Below the pieces are notes generated by a model. The model was not told the DNA's origin, made no database searches, and saw only the letters and a program-made list of their open reading frames with translations. DNA of 64,000 nt, taken from NCBI RefSeq assembly GCF_006716425.1, contig NZ_VFOZ01000001.1, positions 4,092,001-4,156,000 on the forward strand. Direction: 5' to 3'. The position numbers were made by a program, and so were the translations under genes. Origin of the DNA: Actinoallomurus bryophytorum (GTDB lineage Bacteria; Actinomycetota; Actinomycetes; Streptosporangiales; Streptosporangiaceae). This document shows positions 52,868 through 63,085 of the stretch, piece by piece. Position 1 is the stretch's first letter. Each line of letters opens with the position of its first letter.

Positions 52868-52885
52868 CTCGGTCCTGATACCGAG
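52868..52885 (+). promoter_or_regulatory. leader hairpin of ahcY
   Basis: CTCGGT and ACCGAG form a perfect 6-bp stem with a 6-base loop, just before the AGGGAG ribosome site of ahcY. A TAGACT (-10-like) lies at 52864-52869. The structure is too small for an S-adenosylhomocysteine riboswitch. Confidence 0.4.
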
Positions 52886-52904
52886 CCCAGGGAGCTAAGC
52901 AAGC

Positions 52905-54331
<1,427 letters not shown>

Positions 54332-54332
<1 letters not shown>

Positions 54333-55585
54333 TGAGTTCAGATGTTTCGGACCCCGGGCTCGCCGAGTCCGGGGTCCGGCGTATCGAGTGGGCCGACCGC
54401 TCCATGCCGGTGCTGCGGCGGATACGGGAACAGTTCGCCGTCGAGCGCCCGCTGGACGGCCTGAAGATCGCCGCGTGCATGCACGTCACCACCGAGACCG
54501 CGAACCTCATCCGTACGCTCCAGGCCGGCGGCGCCGAGGTGGCTCTGGCCGCCTCCAACCCGCTGTCCACGCAGGACGACACGGCCGCGGCGCTCGTGAA
54601 GGAGTACGGCGCGGCCGTCTTCGCCCGGCAGGGCGTGGACCGTGACGGCTACTACCGGCACATCCACCAGGCGCTGGAGATCGGCCCCGACCTCGTCCTG
54701 GACGACGGCTGCGACCTGGTCAACACGCTGCACACCGAGCGTCTCGACCTGGCCGACGGCGTACGCGCGGGCTGTGAGTCGACGACGACCGGCGTCATCC
54801 GGCTGCACCAGATGGCCCGCGAGAACGCCCTGCGCTTCCCGATGGTGGCGGTCAACGACACCGACACCAAGCACATGTTCGACAACCGGTACGGCACCGG
54901 GCAGTCGACGCTGGACGGGATCGTGCGGGCCACCAACACCCTGCTGGCCGGAAAGACGATCGTCATCGCGGGCTTCGGCTACTGCGGCCGCGGCCTGGCC
55001 GAGCGGGCGCGGGGCATGGGCGGCCGCGTGGTCGTCACCGAGATCGACCCGGTCAAGGCGCTGGACGCCGTGCTGCAGGGCTACCGGGTGCAGCCGATGG
55101 CGCAGGCCGCCGAGGACGGCGACATCTTCATCACCGTCACCGGCAACACCGACGTCATCGGCGCCGAGCACTTCGCCCGGATGAAGGACGGCGCGATCCT
55201 CGCCAACTCGGGCCACTTCGACGTGGAGATCGACGTACGCGCGCTGGCCGACCTCACGGTCGAGATCCGCCACGAGGTACGCCCTCAGGCCGACGAGTAC
55301 GTCCTGGCGGACGGCCGCCGCCTGGTCCTCCTGGCCGAGGGCCGGTTGGTGAACCTCGCGGCGGCGGAGGGCCACCCGGCCGCGGTGATGGACATGTCGT
55401 TCGCCGACCAGGCACTCACCTGTGAGTGGCTCGTCGGCCAGGATCTCGCCCCGGGCGTGTACGACGTACCGGAGGCGATCGACACCGAGGTCGCCCGGCT
55501 CAAGCTCGGTTCGATGGACATCGAGATCGACGCCCTCACCCAGGACCAGGAGATCTACCTGTCGTCCTGGCGGCGCGGCTCCTGA
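54332..55585 (+). CDS. S-adenosylhomocysteine hydrolase-like protein, short (archaeal/Thermotoga) type
   Basis: A 417-residue paralogue of ahcY. Conserved are [59 protein letters not shown] and the NAD motif [14 protein letters not shown]. It lacks the insertion, the Cys that follows the DN pair in the long enzyme (YGTGQS for YGCRHS) and the C-terminal Lys-Tyr tail, ending instead in SSWRRGS. This is the pattern of archaeal/thermophilic enzymes, one of which (Methanocaldococcus MJ1388) acts on S-inosylhomocysteine. The start overlaps the ahcY stop (TGATG), so the two are coupled. Substrate may therefore differ from ahcY. Confidence 0.9.
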
Positions 55586-55607
55586 CCCGGCCGCCGAGGT
55601 CGCCACT

Positions 55608-55643
55608 CGTGCCCCGCACGGTCGTCACGACCGGCGGGGCACG
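55608..55643 (+). terminator. strong terminator after the ahcY pair
   Basis: CGTGCCCCGC at 55608-55617 pairs with GCGGGGCACG at 55634-55643, with an inner CGGTCG/CGACCG stem and a 3-base loop (a single A bulge at 55618). TTCTCGTC follows. It should end the ahcY operon. Confidence 0.75.
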
Positions 55644-55719
55644 TTCTCGTCGCCGCCGAGTGCGGCACGGCCGAGGGGCGGTCGCGGTACGCACCCGCGT
55701 TCGCCCATAGATTTGGCCC

Positions 55720-56280
55720 ATGCCACGCGGAACGTACCTCCATGAGTCCGAGGTCGAGGAGCGCTTCTCCTGTGCGCCCGACGGAGGTGGGTGGCGCTAC
55801 AACGCCGAGCGCTCGGACGGCGGCACCGTCGAACTGGTCGCCGACGGGCGCTGGCGGCCGGCGCGGCTCCAGGTCACCGCCGGCGAGCACGTGCTCCGCG
55901 GCGGCGCCGCAGGGCCCGAGCTGCTGTGGGTCACGGGGGGCCGGGAGAACTCCGCTCGCGCCGCCGGCTTCCTCGGGGAGTCGCCGGGCCTGCTCGTCGC
56001 CGTGGCCCGCTCGCTGGGCCTGGCCGAGCGTGAGCAGGCCGACGTACGCGTGCTGGTGCTGACCGAGCCCGCCCTGGGCGTACGTACGGTGCCGCAGCGC
56101 TGGAGGCTCACCGAGATCGCCTGGCACGACGCGGACGAGGGACGGCTGCCGGTCGAACGCTACGAGGTCACCGACCTGGAGACCGGCGAGGTCACCGAGT
56201 CCTACCTGGCCGGGGACGTGGTCCTCGCCTCTCCCGGCATCGAGCTGGCCGGCCTGGAGGATCCACCCAACTTCCCCTGA
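55720..56280 (+). CDS. conserved hypothetical protein
   Basis: A 186-residue soluble-looking protein that I do not recognise. It starts with an ATG at 55720 and has a beta-rich pattern: WRYNAERSDGGTVELVADGRWRPARLQV, then a helix (GFLGESPGLLVAVARSLGL) and another beta set (VRVLVLTEPALGVRTVPQRW). It carries a regular Glu/Arg-rich composition and no signal peptide. The end is LEDPPNFP. It is convergent with the RDD gene with a 3-base gap. A lipocalin-like or glycolipid-binding fold is possible but not supported by a motif. Confidence 0.68.
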   Translation: MPRGTYLHESEVEERFSCAPDGGGWRYNAERSDGGTVELVADGRWRPARLQVTAGEHVLRGGAAGPELLWVTGGRENSARAAGFLGESPGLLVAVARSLGLAEREQADVRVLVLTEPALGVRTVPQRWRLTEIAWHDADEGRLPVERYEVTDLETGEVTESYLAGDVVLASPGIELAGLEDPPNFP

Positions 56281-56283
56281 GGG

Positions 56284-57210
56284 TCAGCGGCCGGGCGGCC
56301 TGCCCGGAGCGCCGCGGTTCCACTCCCAGCCCGGCATGGGACCGGGACCGGGCCCGTACGGCGGAGGTGGGGGCGGACCGCCGGCCATGATCGGCGGCTG
56401 GGGCGGTGCGAGACCCGGCGGGAGTCCGCGCCGGCTGATCGCCAGGCGCCGCGCGGCACGCTCGGCGAGACGGATCTCCTCACGGTGGCGGCGTTCGGCG
56501 AGGACGGCCGACAGGTAGATCTCGGGCCGGAAGCCCGGCGGAGGCGGCGGGCTGACGTACGACAGGACCTCCGTTGTGAGCCGCTGCCCCATCTCGTCGC
56601 GGACGAGGGGTGCGAGCTCCCAGAACCGGGTGAGGTACTGCCGCGCGGCCAGCGCCACGGTGTCCGGCAGCATGGCCAGCTCGAGCGAGCGCGCCCACGG
56701 CGCGAGCCGGATCGGCATGATCGCGACCGGGCCGAGGAAGACGTTGACCGGCACGCGGTCCTGGATGACGATCGTGCCCGCGAACACGTCGCCGAGCCGC
56801 TTTCCCCGCTGGTTGAGGAGCGAGGCGATGAGGGCGGGCGAGCCGACCAGCCCCCAGATCTCCAGGAAGCCGGACAGCGCGCGTATGAGGGCCTGCCGGA
56901 AGCGCTCAGGGCCGCCGTCGTCGCCGACCACGCGCAGTCCGACCGCGAGCTTGCCGAGAGTACGGCCGCGCGTCAGCGTCTCTGTGATCGTCGGGTAGCC
57001 GACGAACACGGCGACCGTGAAGACGATCACCAGTCCGGTCGTGACGGCGGAGTCGAGTACGGCCGCCGACAGGCCGACGAAGATGAGGCAGAAATAAAGG
57101 ACGAAGATTTGCAGCAGCATGTCGATGAACAGTGCGAGGGCGCGGCTGGCCAGCCGCGCCACCCGGATGTCGAGTGCGACGGCTTCGCCGGTCACCAATT
57201 CGATGGGCAC
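56284..57210 (-). CDS. RDD family membrane protein
   Basis: A 308-residue protein of the RDD family. Two or three hydrophobic segments lie at about 22-65 and 68-85, with RLASRALALFIDMLLQ carrying the RDD-type Arg and Asp, and TLTRGRTLGKLAVGLRVV after them. A soluble region (about 150-250) contains RAIRALSGFLEIW-like helices, and the tail from about 245 is Gly/Pro-rich (PPPPPYGPGPGPMPG). It is divergent from the SpoIIM-like gene with 47 bases between. RDD proteins are often paired with such SpoIIM and MoxR clusters; the function is unclear, possibly ion transport. Confidence 0.88.
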   Translation of the reverse strand: MPIELVTGEAVALDIRVARLASRALALFIDMLLQIFVLYFCLIFVGLSAAVLDSAVTTGLVIVFTVAVFVGYPTITETLTRGRTLGKLAVGLRVVGDDGGPERFRQALIRALSGFLEIWGLVGSPALIASLLNQRGKRLGDVFAGTIVIQDRVPVNVFLGPVAIMPIRLAPWARSLELAMLPDTVALAARQYLTRFWELAPLVRDEMGQRLTTEVLSYVSPPPPPGFRPEIYLSAVLAERRHREEIRLAERAARRLAISRRGLPPGLAPPQPPIMAGGPPPPPPYGPGPGPMPGWEWNRGAPGRPPGR

Positions 57211-57257
57211 GCGCGCCCTCCAGTCGAGATCTCCGCTTGAGAGTAGTGTGCCCGTCT

Positions 57258-58256
57258 GTGGACGTCGACGCCTTCGTAGCCGCGCACAACGCCGAATGGC
57301 GGCGCCTGGAGCAACTCGTCAACCGCGGCACGCGAAAGCTACAGGGTGCCGAGATCGATGAGCTCGTCGAGCTGTACCAGCGGGCCGCGACCCACCTGTC
57401 GGTCGTCCGTTCCAGCTCACCGGAGCCCGCGCTCGTCGGCCGGCTCTCGTCGCTGGTGGCCAGGGGCCGCGCGGCGGTGACCGGCTCGCACGCGCCGATG
57501 TGGCGAGACGTCACCCGGTTCCTCACGGTCTCGTTCCCGGCGATGGCCTACCGGGCGCGCTGGTGGTGGCTGGGCTCGGCCGTGATCTGCAACCTCATCT
57601 CGCTGGTCCTGGCCATCTGGGTGGCACGCAACCCGGAGGTGCAGGCGTCCCTCCTGTCGCCGTCGGAGATCCGTCAGCTGGTCGACCACGACTTCGCCAA
57701 CTACTACACCGATCACGCCGCCGGTGCCTTCGCCTTCCAGGTCTGGGTCAACAACGCGTGGGTCGCGGCCCAGGCCCTGATCTTCGGCATCCTGCTCGGC
57801 ATCCCGACGATCCTCGTGCTCCTGAACCTTCAGCTCAACCTCGGCATCGAGGCCGGCCTGATGTTCGCCAACGGCAAGGGGACGATCTTCCTCGGCCTCA
57901 TCCTGCCGCACGGCCTGCTCGAACTGACCTCGGTGTACCTGGCATCCGCCGCGGGCCTGCGCCTCGGCTGGACGGTCATCGACCCGGGCCACCGCCGGCG
58001 GAGCCACGCTCTCGCGGAGGAGGGGCGCGCGGCGATGAGCATCGCGCTCGGGCTGATCGGCGTCCTCGCGGTCTCGGGCGCCATCGAGGGCCTGGTCACC
58101 GGCCACGTGAACACGACCTGGCTCCGCGTCGGCATCGGCGTCTTCGCCGAGGTCGTCTTCCTCACCTACGTGATCACGTTCGGCCGCCGCGCCGTACGGG
58201 AGGGCGACATCGGCGACGCGGAGATCGTCCCGGACACCGCCCCCGTGGCCGCCTGA
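57258..58256 (+). CDS. stage II sporulation protein M-like membrane protein
   Basis: A 332-residue SpoIIM family protein. It starts MDVDAFVAAHNAEWRRLEQL, with an N-terminal cytoplasmic region (about 1-95), then six hydrophobic segments. Family features are NNAWVAAQALIFGILLG and MFANGKGTIFLGLILPHGLLELTS. In Bacillus SpoIIM is part of the engulfment machinery; in actinomycetes this relative is usually found next to MoxR/DUF58 genes and need not act in sporulation. The GTG at 57258 is the start; an earlier GTG at 57246 adds 4 residues. It is divergent from RDD and convergent with the Uma2 gene. Confidence 0.88.
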   Translation: MDVDAFVAAHNAEWRRLEQLVNRGTRKLQGAEIDELVELYQRAATHLSVVRSSSPEPALVGRLSSLVARGRAAVTGSHAPMWRDVTRFLTVSFPAMAYRARWWWLGSAVICNLISLVLAIWVARNPEVQASLLSPSEIRQLVDHDFANYYTDHAAGAFAFQVWVNNAWVAAQALIFGILLGIPTILVLLNLQLNLGIEAGLMFANGKGTIFLGLILPHGLLELTSVYLASAAGLRLGWTVIDPGHRRRSHALAEEGRAAMSIALGLIGVLAVSGAIEGLVTGHVNTTWLRVGIGVFAEVVFLTYVITFGRRAVREGDIGDAEIVPDTAPVAA

Positions 58257-58262
58257 CGGCCG

Positions 58263-58853
58263 TCAACGTCCGCCGAGTGCGTCCAGGTCAACAGTCACGG
58301 GGAATGGAGCCTCGGCCTTGAGCGCGCCGGAATATCTGCCGAGCGCTCTGTACGTCCTTTCGACGGTATCGAGCTCGTAGGTATAAGCGACCAGCCCGCC
58401 ACTCTCTTGCTCTATGCGCCAATAGTGCGAAATGCCTGCAACGCCATATGCGGCGGGTTTGTCCAGGCGATCCGCATTGACGCTTCCTTTGCTCATGATC
58501 TCCACGGCGAGAATGACCTGGTGTGGCCGGACGGGAAGCTCGTCGGGATCGCCCGAGAACACGAGCACGTCGGGGCGCCTGTTGTGGAGCGGTACATCGG
58601 AGATACGGAGGTCCACATCCGTCGTCACCTGCCATGGCGTAGGCGCCGCGTATTCGAGGGAGTTGGCGAGTAGTCGTGCGATGCGGTTGTGTCTCGGGGT
58701 CGCGGAGGGCGACACGATGATGCTCCCGTCGACGATTTCGATGCGCCGGCAAATCTCTTCCGGCATGCGATCGTATTCCTCGGCGGTGACGCCTTCTTCC
58801 GGAAGCGCCAACATCCATTCCGGTAGCGCGGTCACGTCATGTCTCCTCTGCAC
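58263..58853 (-). CDS. Uma2 family endonuclease-like protein
   Basis: A 196-residue protein of the Uma2/DUF820 family, PD-(D/E)XK nuclease fold. The core is RRPDVLVF with the Asp, then VILAVEIMSKGS with the Glu and Lys-like region, then DKPAAYGVAGISHYW. An upstream VDGSIIVSPSATPRHNRIARLL holds the family's N-terminal region. It has lower GC content than its neighbours (58263-58850 has many A/T-rich codons), hinting at foreign origin. It lies 57 bases after the DUF58 gene on the same strand. Uma2 proteins are common in cyanobacteria and actinomycetes; the target is unknown. Confidence 0.85.
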   Translation of the reverse strand: MQRRHDVTALPEWMLALPEEGVTAEEYDRMPEEICRRIEIVDGSIIVSPSATPRHNRIARLLANSLEYAAPTPWQVTTDVDLRISDVPLHNRRPDVLVFSGDPDELPVRPHQVILAVEIMSKGSVNADRLDKPAAYGVAGISHYWRIEQESGGLVAYTYELDTVERTYRALGRYSGALKAEAPFPVTVDLDALGGR

Positions 58854-58910
58854 AGGTGTCGCTCAACCCTGTACTCAAGTAGGTTACGGCAACGTGCTGA
58901 AGGCGGCCGG

Positions 58911-60203
58911 TCAGAGGCGGCCGGCGGCCTTGAGGGACAGGTAGGCGTCGGCCAGCGTCGAGGCGATGTCGTCCGGGGGCGCGTCCACGACCTCCACGCC
59001 GTACCTTCGCAGCTCCGCGGTGACCCGTCGCCGGTCGGCGCGGGCGCGTTCGGCGGCGGCCGCGTCGTACACCGCGGCCGCGTCCCCACGTGCGGTCGCC
59101 ATCTCGCTCACCCGCGGGTCGCTCACCGCGGCGATCATGACCAGGTGCTTGGCGGTCAGCTGCGGGAGCAGGGGCAGCAGACCCTCCTCCATGGCGGTCG
59201 CGTTGAGGTCGGTCAGCAGCACCACCAGGCACCGCTGCCGCACCCGGGCCAGCAGCGCCGAGACCATGCCGGCCGCGTCCGCCTCGACGAGTGCGGGCTC
59301 CAGCGGTGCCATGGCACGGACCATCGCGGTCAGCAGACCGGTACGGCTGCTGCCCTCCACCCGGGCACGTACCTGCCGGTCGAAGGCGAGCAGGTCCACG
59401 CGGTCACCCGCCCGCGACGCCAGCGCGCCGAGCAGCAGGGCGGCGTCCATCGAGCAGTCCAGTCGTGGAATGTCGCCGACGCGCCCCGCGGCCGTACGGC
59501 CGGTGTCGAGGACCAGGTAGATGCGGCGGTCGCGCTCCGGGCGCCAGGTACGTACGACGACGTCGCTGCGGCGCGCGGTCGCCCGCCAGTCGATGGAGCG
59601 TACGTCGTCGCCGTCCACGTACTCCCGTAGCGAGTCGAACTCGGTGCCCTGGCCGCGGATGAGCGCGACGTGCTGGCCGGTCAGCTCGCGCAGCCGGGCG
59701 AGCTTCGCGGGCAGGTGGCGGCGCGAGGGGAAGGCCGGCAGCACGCGTACGCTCCAGGGCGCCTGCCGGGACAGCTGGCGTGCGGCCAGCCGCAACGGCC
59801 CGACCGACCGGATCGTGACGGAGACGGCCCGGCGGTCGCCCCGGCGGGTCGGGAGAAGGCGTATGTCGACGCGGCGGCGTTCACCCGGCGGTACCGAGAG
59901 GGCGACCTCGCGGGGGCCGGAGCCCGCGCTCGGCGGCCAGGCGTCACGCACCCGTGCCCGCAGCCTCCGCGTGCCGCGGTTCTCCACGATCAGCGAGACG
60001 GCGGCCTCCTCGCCGAGGCGTACGTTCGTGTCGCCGGAGCGGTGCAGGCCCAGGCTCCGGATGTTCCCCGCCAGCGCCAGGTCGACGACGATCAGCGCGA
60101 CGAGGAGGGCGTTCACGACCAGCAACGTCCACCAGCTCGGCGCGAGCACCATCACCACCGCGCCGAGCAGGGCCAGCAGACCGGTACGGCCGGTCAGCGC
60201 CAT
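58911..60203 (-). CDS. DUF58 domain protein (MoxR-associated)
   Basis: A 430-residue protein. Two hydrophobic segments lie at 5-45, then a beta-rich domain and the DUF58 domain (about 195-400), with REYVDGDDVRSIDWRATARRSDVVVRTWRPERDRRIYLVLDTG. The later RVDLLAFDRQVRARV segment is a von Willebrand-like MIDAS fold (DTGRTAAG has a partial MIDAS). It is the last gene of the MoxR operon, 10 bases after the MoxR gene. Such DUF58 proteins work with MoxR AAA ATPases in assembly or activation of membrane complexes. Confidence 0.92.
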   Translation of the reverse strand: MALTGRTGLLALLGAVVMVLAPSWWTLLVVNALLVALIVVDLALAGNIRSLGLHRSGDTNVRLGEEAAVSLIVENRGTRRLRARVRDAWPPSAGSGPREVALSVPPGERRRVDIRLLPTRRGDRRAVSVTIRSVGPLRLAARQLSRQAPWSVRVLPAFPSRRHLPAKLARLRELTGQHVALIRGQGTEFDSLREYVDGDDVRSIDWRATARRSDVVVRTWRPERDRRIYLVLDTGRTAAGRVGDIPRLDCSMDAALLLGALASRAGDRVDLLAFDRQVRARVEGSSRTGLLTAMVRAMAPLEPALVEADAAGMVSALLARVRQRCLVVLLTDLNATAMEEGLLPLLPQLTAKHLVMIAAVSDPRVSEMATARGDAAAVYDAAAAERARADRRRVTAELRRYGVEVVDAPPDDIASTLADAYLSLKAAGRL

Positions 60204-60213
60204 GGCCTGCCCC

Positions 60214-61230
60214 TCAACGCGGAGCGGGGACGGTGGTGAGCACGCCGTCGAGCACGGCGTCGGTCGTCGCTCCCTCCAGCTCCGCCTCGGGCCGGAGCTG
60301 TACGCGATGGCGGAGCGTCGGCCGGGCGAGGGCCTTCACGTCGTCCGGGCGTACGTAGTCGCGGCCCGACAGCCACGCCCATGCGCGCGCCGTCGCCAGC
60401 AGCGCGGTGGCGCCACGGGGGGAGACCCCGAGCTGGAGTGACGGGGACTGGCGGGTGGCCCGGCACAGGTCGACCACGTATCCGCTGATCTTCGGGTCGA
60501 TCCGGATGCGTCCGACGGCCTCACGCCCCGCGGCCAGGTCCGCCGGGCCGGCGACGGGGGTGACTCCGGCGGCGTGCAGGTCACGGGGGTCGAAGCCGGC
60601 GGCGTGTCGCTGGAGCACCGCGATCTCGTCCTCGCGGGAGGGCACCGGGACGGTCAGCTTCACCAGGAACCGGTCGAGCTGAGCCTCGGGCAGGGGGTAC
60701 GTGCCCTCGTACTCGATCGGGTTCTGCGTGGCGCACACGACGAACGGGTCGGGCAGCATGCGCGGCATGCCCTCCACCGACACCTGGCGCTCCTCCATCG
60801 ACTCCAGGAGGGACGCCTGGGTCTTCGGCGGCGTCCGGTTGATCTCGTCGGCGAGCAGGAGGTTCGTGAAGACCGGACCCTCGCGGAACTCGAACTCCGA
60901 GCTCCGGTTGTCGTACACGAGGGAACCCGTGACGTCGCCCGGCATGAGGTCGGGGGTGAACTGCACGCGCTTGAAGTCGAGCTTCAGCGCCTGGGCCAGG
61001 GTGCGGATGAGGAGCGTCTTGGCCACGCCGGGCACACCCTCGAGCAGCACGTGGCCGCGGCACAGCAGGGCGATGACCAGCCCGGTCACCACGGCATCCT
61101 GTCCGACGACCGCCTTGGCGACCTCACTGCGCAACGCCATCAGCGCCGCACGTGTGTCCTGCGTCGCCAGGTCCTGCGGCTCCTCTTCGGCCGACCCGGT
61201 GCCAAAAATGTCAGAACTTCGCTCACTCAC
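60214..61230 (-). CDS. MoxR family AAA+ ATPase
   Basis: A 338-residue AAA+ ATPase. Walker A is GVPGVAKT at 65-72, Walker B LLLADEIN at 124-131 with NRTPPKTQASLLESMEERQV, sensor 1 VCATQNPIEYEGTYPLPEAQLDRF, and the C-terminal RGATALLATARAWAW and DYVRPDDVKAL. MoxR proteins act as chaperone-like ATPases and usually pair with DUF58 and von Willebrand proteins. The GTG start overlaps the preceding gene's stop (GTGA), showing coupling with the DUF4350 gene. It drives the complex of the operon, whose partners are DUF58, DUF4129 and DUF4350. Confidence 0.95.
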   Translation of the reverse strand: MSERSSDIFGTGSAEEEPQDLATQDTRAALMALRSEVAKAVVGQDAVVTGLVIALLCRGHVLLEGVPGVAKTLLIRTLAQALKLDFKRVQFTPDLMPGDVTGSLVYDNRSSEFEFREGPVFTNLLLADEINRTPPKTQASLLESMEERQVSVEGMPRMLPDPFVVCATQNPIEYEGTYPLPEAQLDRFLVKLTVPVPSREDEIAVLQRHAAGFDPRDLHAAGVTPVAGPADLAAGREAVGRIRIDPKISGYVVDLCRATRQSPSLQLGVSPRGATALLATARAWAWLSGRDYVRPDDVKALARPTLRHRVQLRPEAELEGATTDAVLDGVLTTVPAPR

Positions 61231-62444
61231 GAGTTCCGAACCTGCCTTTCGAGTTCGTCGAGGTAGCCCGCGAGCCGGACCAGCCCGGCGTCGTCCATTG
61301 GTGGAGGACCGTACAGCGCAGCACCGATCATCGCCTGCGCCTGTCCGGTGTGTGCCGAGATGCCGGCGATGATCTCTGCTGCCATGGCCGGGTCGGCGGC
61401 GGCGCTTCTGGGCATGCCGAGCAGCGCGGTAAGGCGTTCGAGCGCACCCGCGCGCAGTGCCAGGGCGGCACGGTCACCGGCCCGTCGCGACCGGTACAGC
61501 CGGGCCCGGCCCTCGACGGCCTCGGCCGAGCGGACCACGACCGGCAGCGGCTCGACCACGACCGGCCCCAGGCGGCGTGCCCGCCAGAGCGCCACGAGCA
61601 GGACCGCGATGATCGCCTGAAGCACCGCGAGCTTGACCCCGAACGGCACCAGGTCCGAGAACGACTTGCGCCCGCTGCCCGGTGGCGGTGTGTCCGGCAG
61701 CAGCCACACCGCGCTCGACCGGGCGCCGACGAGGTTCATGCCGAGCGCGGCGTTGCCCTCCTCGGCCAGGCGTTCGTTGGTGAGCGGGCCGCCCGTGCCG
61801 AGCACCGTGACGGTCGAGCCGACTCCCGGGAGCTGTACGAGGGCGGGCTTCCCGTCGCTGAAGTAGCACTTCGCCGCGCCGGCCGGGGCGTTGTAGGTCT
61901 GCGTGTCGGGCAGGCCGACGTCGCCGGCGTTCACCGCCGCGGGAAGCGAGCAGTCCGGGGCGATGGTGCCCGAGGCGCCGGAGGCGGGAAGGACGCCGGG
62001 GGCGAGCGCCTCCAGCGTGTCGCCCGTCGGCTCGACCAGCAGGCGGTCGCCGGGCAGTGCCCGCAGGGTGGACAGGTCGCCGGGCAGCAGGCGCTCCGAA
62101 TGCGTGATCACCAGGACCGCGTCGGGCTGGGCCCGCATCTGCTCCGCGGCGGCGGACGCGCTGCGCACCACCTTCACCGGCGTGCCGTTCTGCCGGGTGA
62201 TCTCGGCGAGTGCCCTGGCTCCCTGTTGCCCCGCCGAGTCGGGGTCGAGGTAGGCCGCCTGCTGACGGGGCTGCAGCGCGGCGAGCACCACGCCGACGAT
62301 GGCGAGCGCGAGTATCGCGACCAGGATGCCCCGCGACCGGCGCCAGCGCCGCCGCGCGACGTGGCCCGCGCTGTCGGGCGCCGAGGTCTCCGATGCCGGG
62401 GCCTCCGGTGCCGCGGTCCCGGCCTCCGGCGCCGCCGTACTCAC
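61227..62444 (-). CDS. DUF4350 domain membrane protein
   Basis: A 405-residue protein. The N-terminus is Ala/Pro-rich, followed by a transmembrane segment at about 42-62. An extracytoplasmic DUF4350 domain follows (about 65-260) with ALAEITRQNGTPVKVV and the glycine-rich PDAVLVITHSERLLPGD. A second hydrophobic segment is near 285 and the cytoplasmic tail ends at LERQVRNS. The GTG at 62444 overlaps the DUF4129 stop (GTGA). Its stop overlaps the MoxR start. A substrate-binding or scaffold role is inferred only from the operon. Confidence 0.88.
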   Translation of the reverse strand: MSTAAPEAGTAAPEAPASETSAPDSAGHVARRRWRRSRGILVAILALAIVGVVLAALQPRQQAAYLDPDSAGQQGARALAEITRQNGTPVKVVRSASAAAEQMRAQPDAVLVITHSERLLPGDLSTLRALPGDRLLVEPTGDTLEALAPGVLPASGASGTIAPDCSLPAAVNAGDVGLPDTQTYNAPAGAAKCYFSDGKPALVQLPGVGSTVTVLGTGGPLTNERLAEEGNAALGMNLVGARSSAVWLLPDTPPPGSGRKSFSDLVPFGVKLAVLQAIIAVLLVALWRARRLGPVVVEPLPVVVRSAEAVEGRARLYRSRRAGDRAALALRAGALERLTALLGMPRSAAADPAMAAEIIAGISAHTGQAQAMIGAALYGPPPMDDAGLVRLAGYLDELERQVRNS

Positions 62445-63085
62445 GCGGACTCCGTTGAGACGAGCGGTGCGGGGCGCGCCGAGCGCAGCCGCCGGTCGAG
62501 TTCGGTGAGCCGCTGGTAGCCCTCTGCATCGCCGGTGCGGCCGCCGTACCAGACGTCGTCGAAGATCCGCACGCCCACGGTGAGCTCCTCGGCGAAGTCC
62601 GGTAGTGCCTGGCCCGCCTCGCTCGCGAGTTCGTCGGCCGTACGGCCCGGACGCGGTTCGACGATGACCCGCTCCTCCAGGTCGCGGGCGATGGCGCGCA
62701 GGCGTTCGCGGATGGCCTCGGGCCACTCGCCCGCGGCGGCATGGCGTTCGGCCGTGGCGCGGTGGTCCTTGGCGGTGGTGGGTCTGTCGTCCAGCAGGGC
62801 GTCGCGTTCGGCGGCGTTGCTCCGCACGTTGCCGATCCGCCACCAGACCGCGGCGGCGATGAGGACCAGCAGCACCAGGAGGACGACCAGCGCCGTCCAG
62901 CTCAGGCCACCGGACTGGTTGCCGGGCGAGTGATTGAGCAGCGAGGAGATCCAGTCGTTGATCTTGCGCAGGATCCGGTCGAGGAACGACGGCTCGTCGC
63001 GGTGGTAGATCTGCTTCTGCAGCTCGCGGCGGGCGAGTTCGCGCGCCTGGTCGCGGCCGACCGGCGGGGGAGCGTACTCGATCAT
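62441..63085 (-). CDS. DUF4129 domain membrane protein
   Basis: A 214-residue protein. One hydrophobic segment lies at about 68-90 (TALVVLLVLLVLIAAAVWW), and the C-terminal cytoplasmic DUF4129 domain (about 95-205) has AAGEWPEAIRERLRAIARDLEERV and the GRTADELASEAG block. The N-terminal part is amphipathic. The ATG at 63085 overlaps the preceding gene stop (ATGA), so I chose it over the ATG 9 bases upstream. It is often fused to transglutaminase domains elsewhere, but stands alone here. It is coupled to the DUF4350 gene. Confidence 0.9.
   Translation of the reverse strand: MIEYAPPPVGRDQARELARRELQKQIYHRDEPSFLDRILRKINDWISSLLNHSPGNQSGGLSWTALVVLLVLLVLIAAAVWWRIGNVRSNAAERDALLDDRPTTAKDHRATAERHAAAGEWPEAIRERLRAIARDLEERVIVEPRPGRTADELASEAGQALPDFAEELTVGVRIFDDVWYGGRTGDAEGYQRLTELDRRLRSARPAPLVSTESA

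Noticed and set aside
52796-52904. S-adenosylhomocysteine riboswitch before ahcY
   Set aside because: Only a 6-bp hairpin is present and the conserved SAH aptamer sequence and pairing are not seen.
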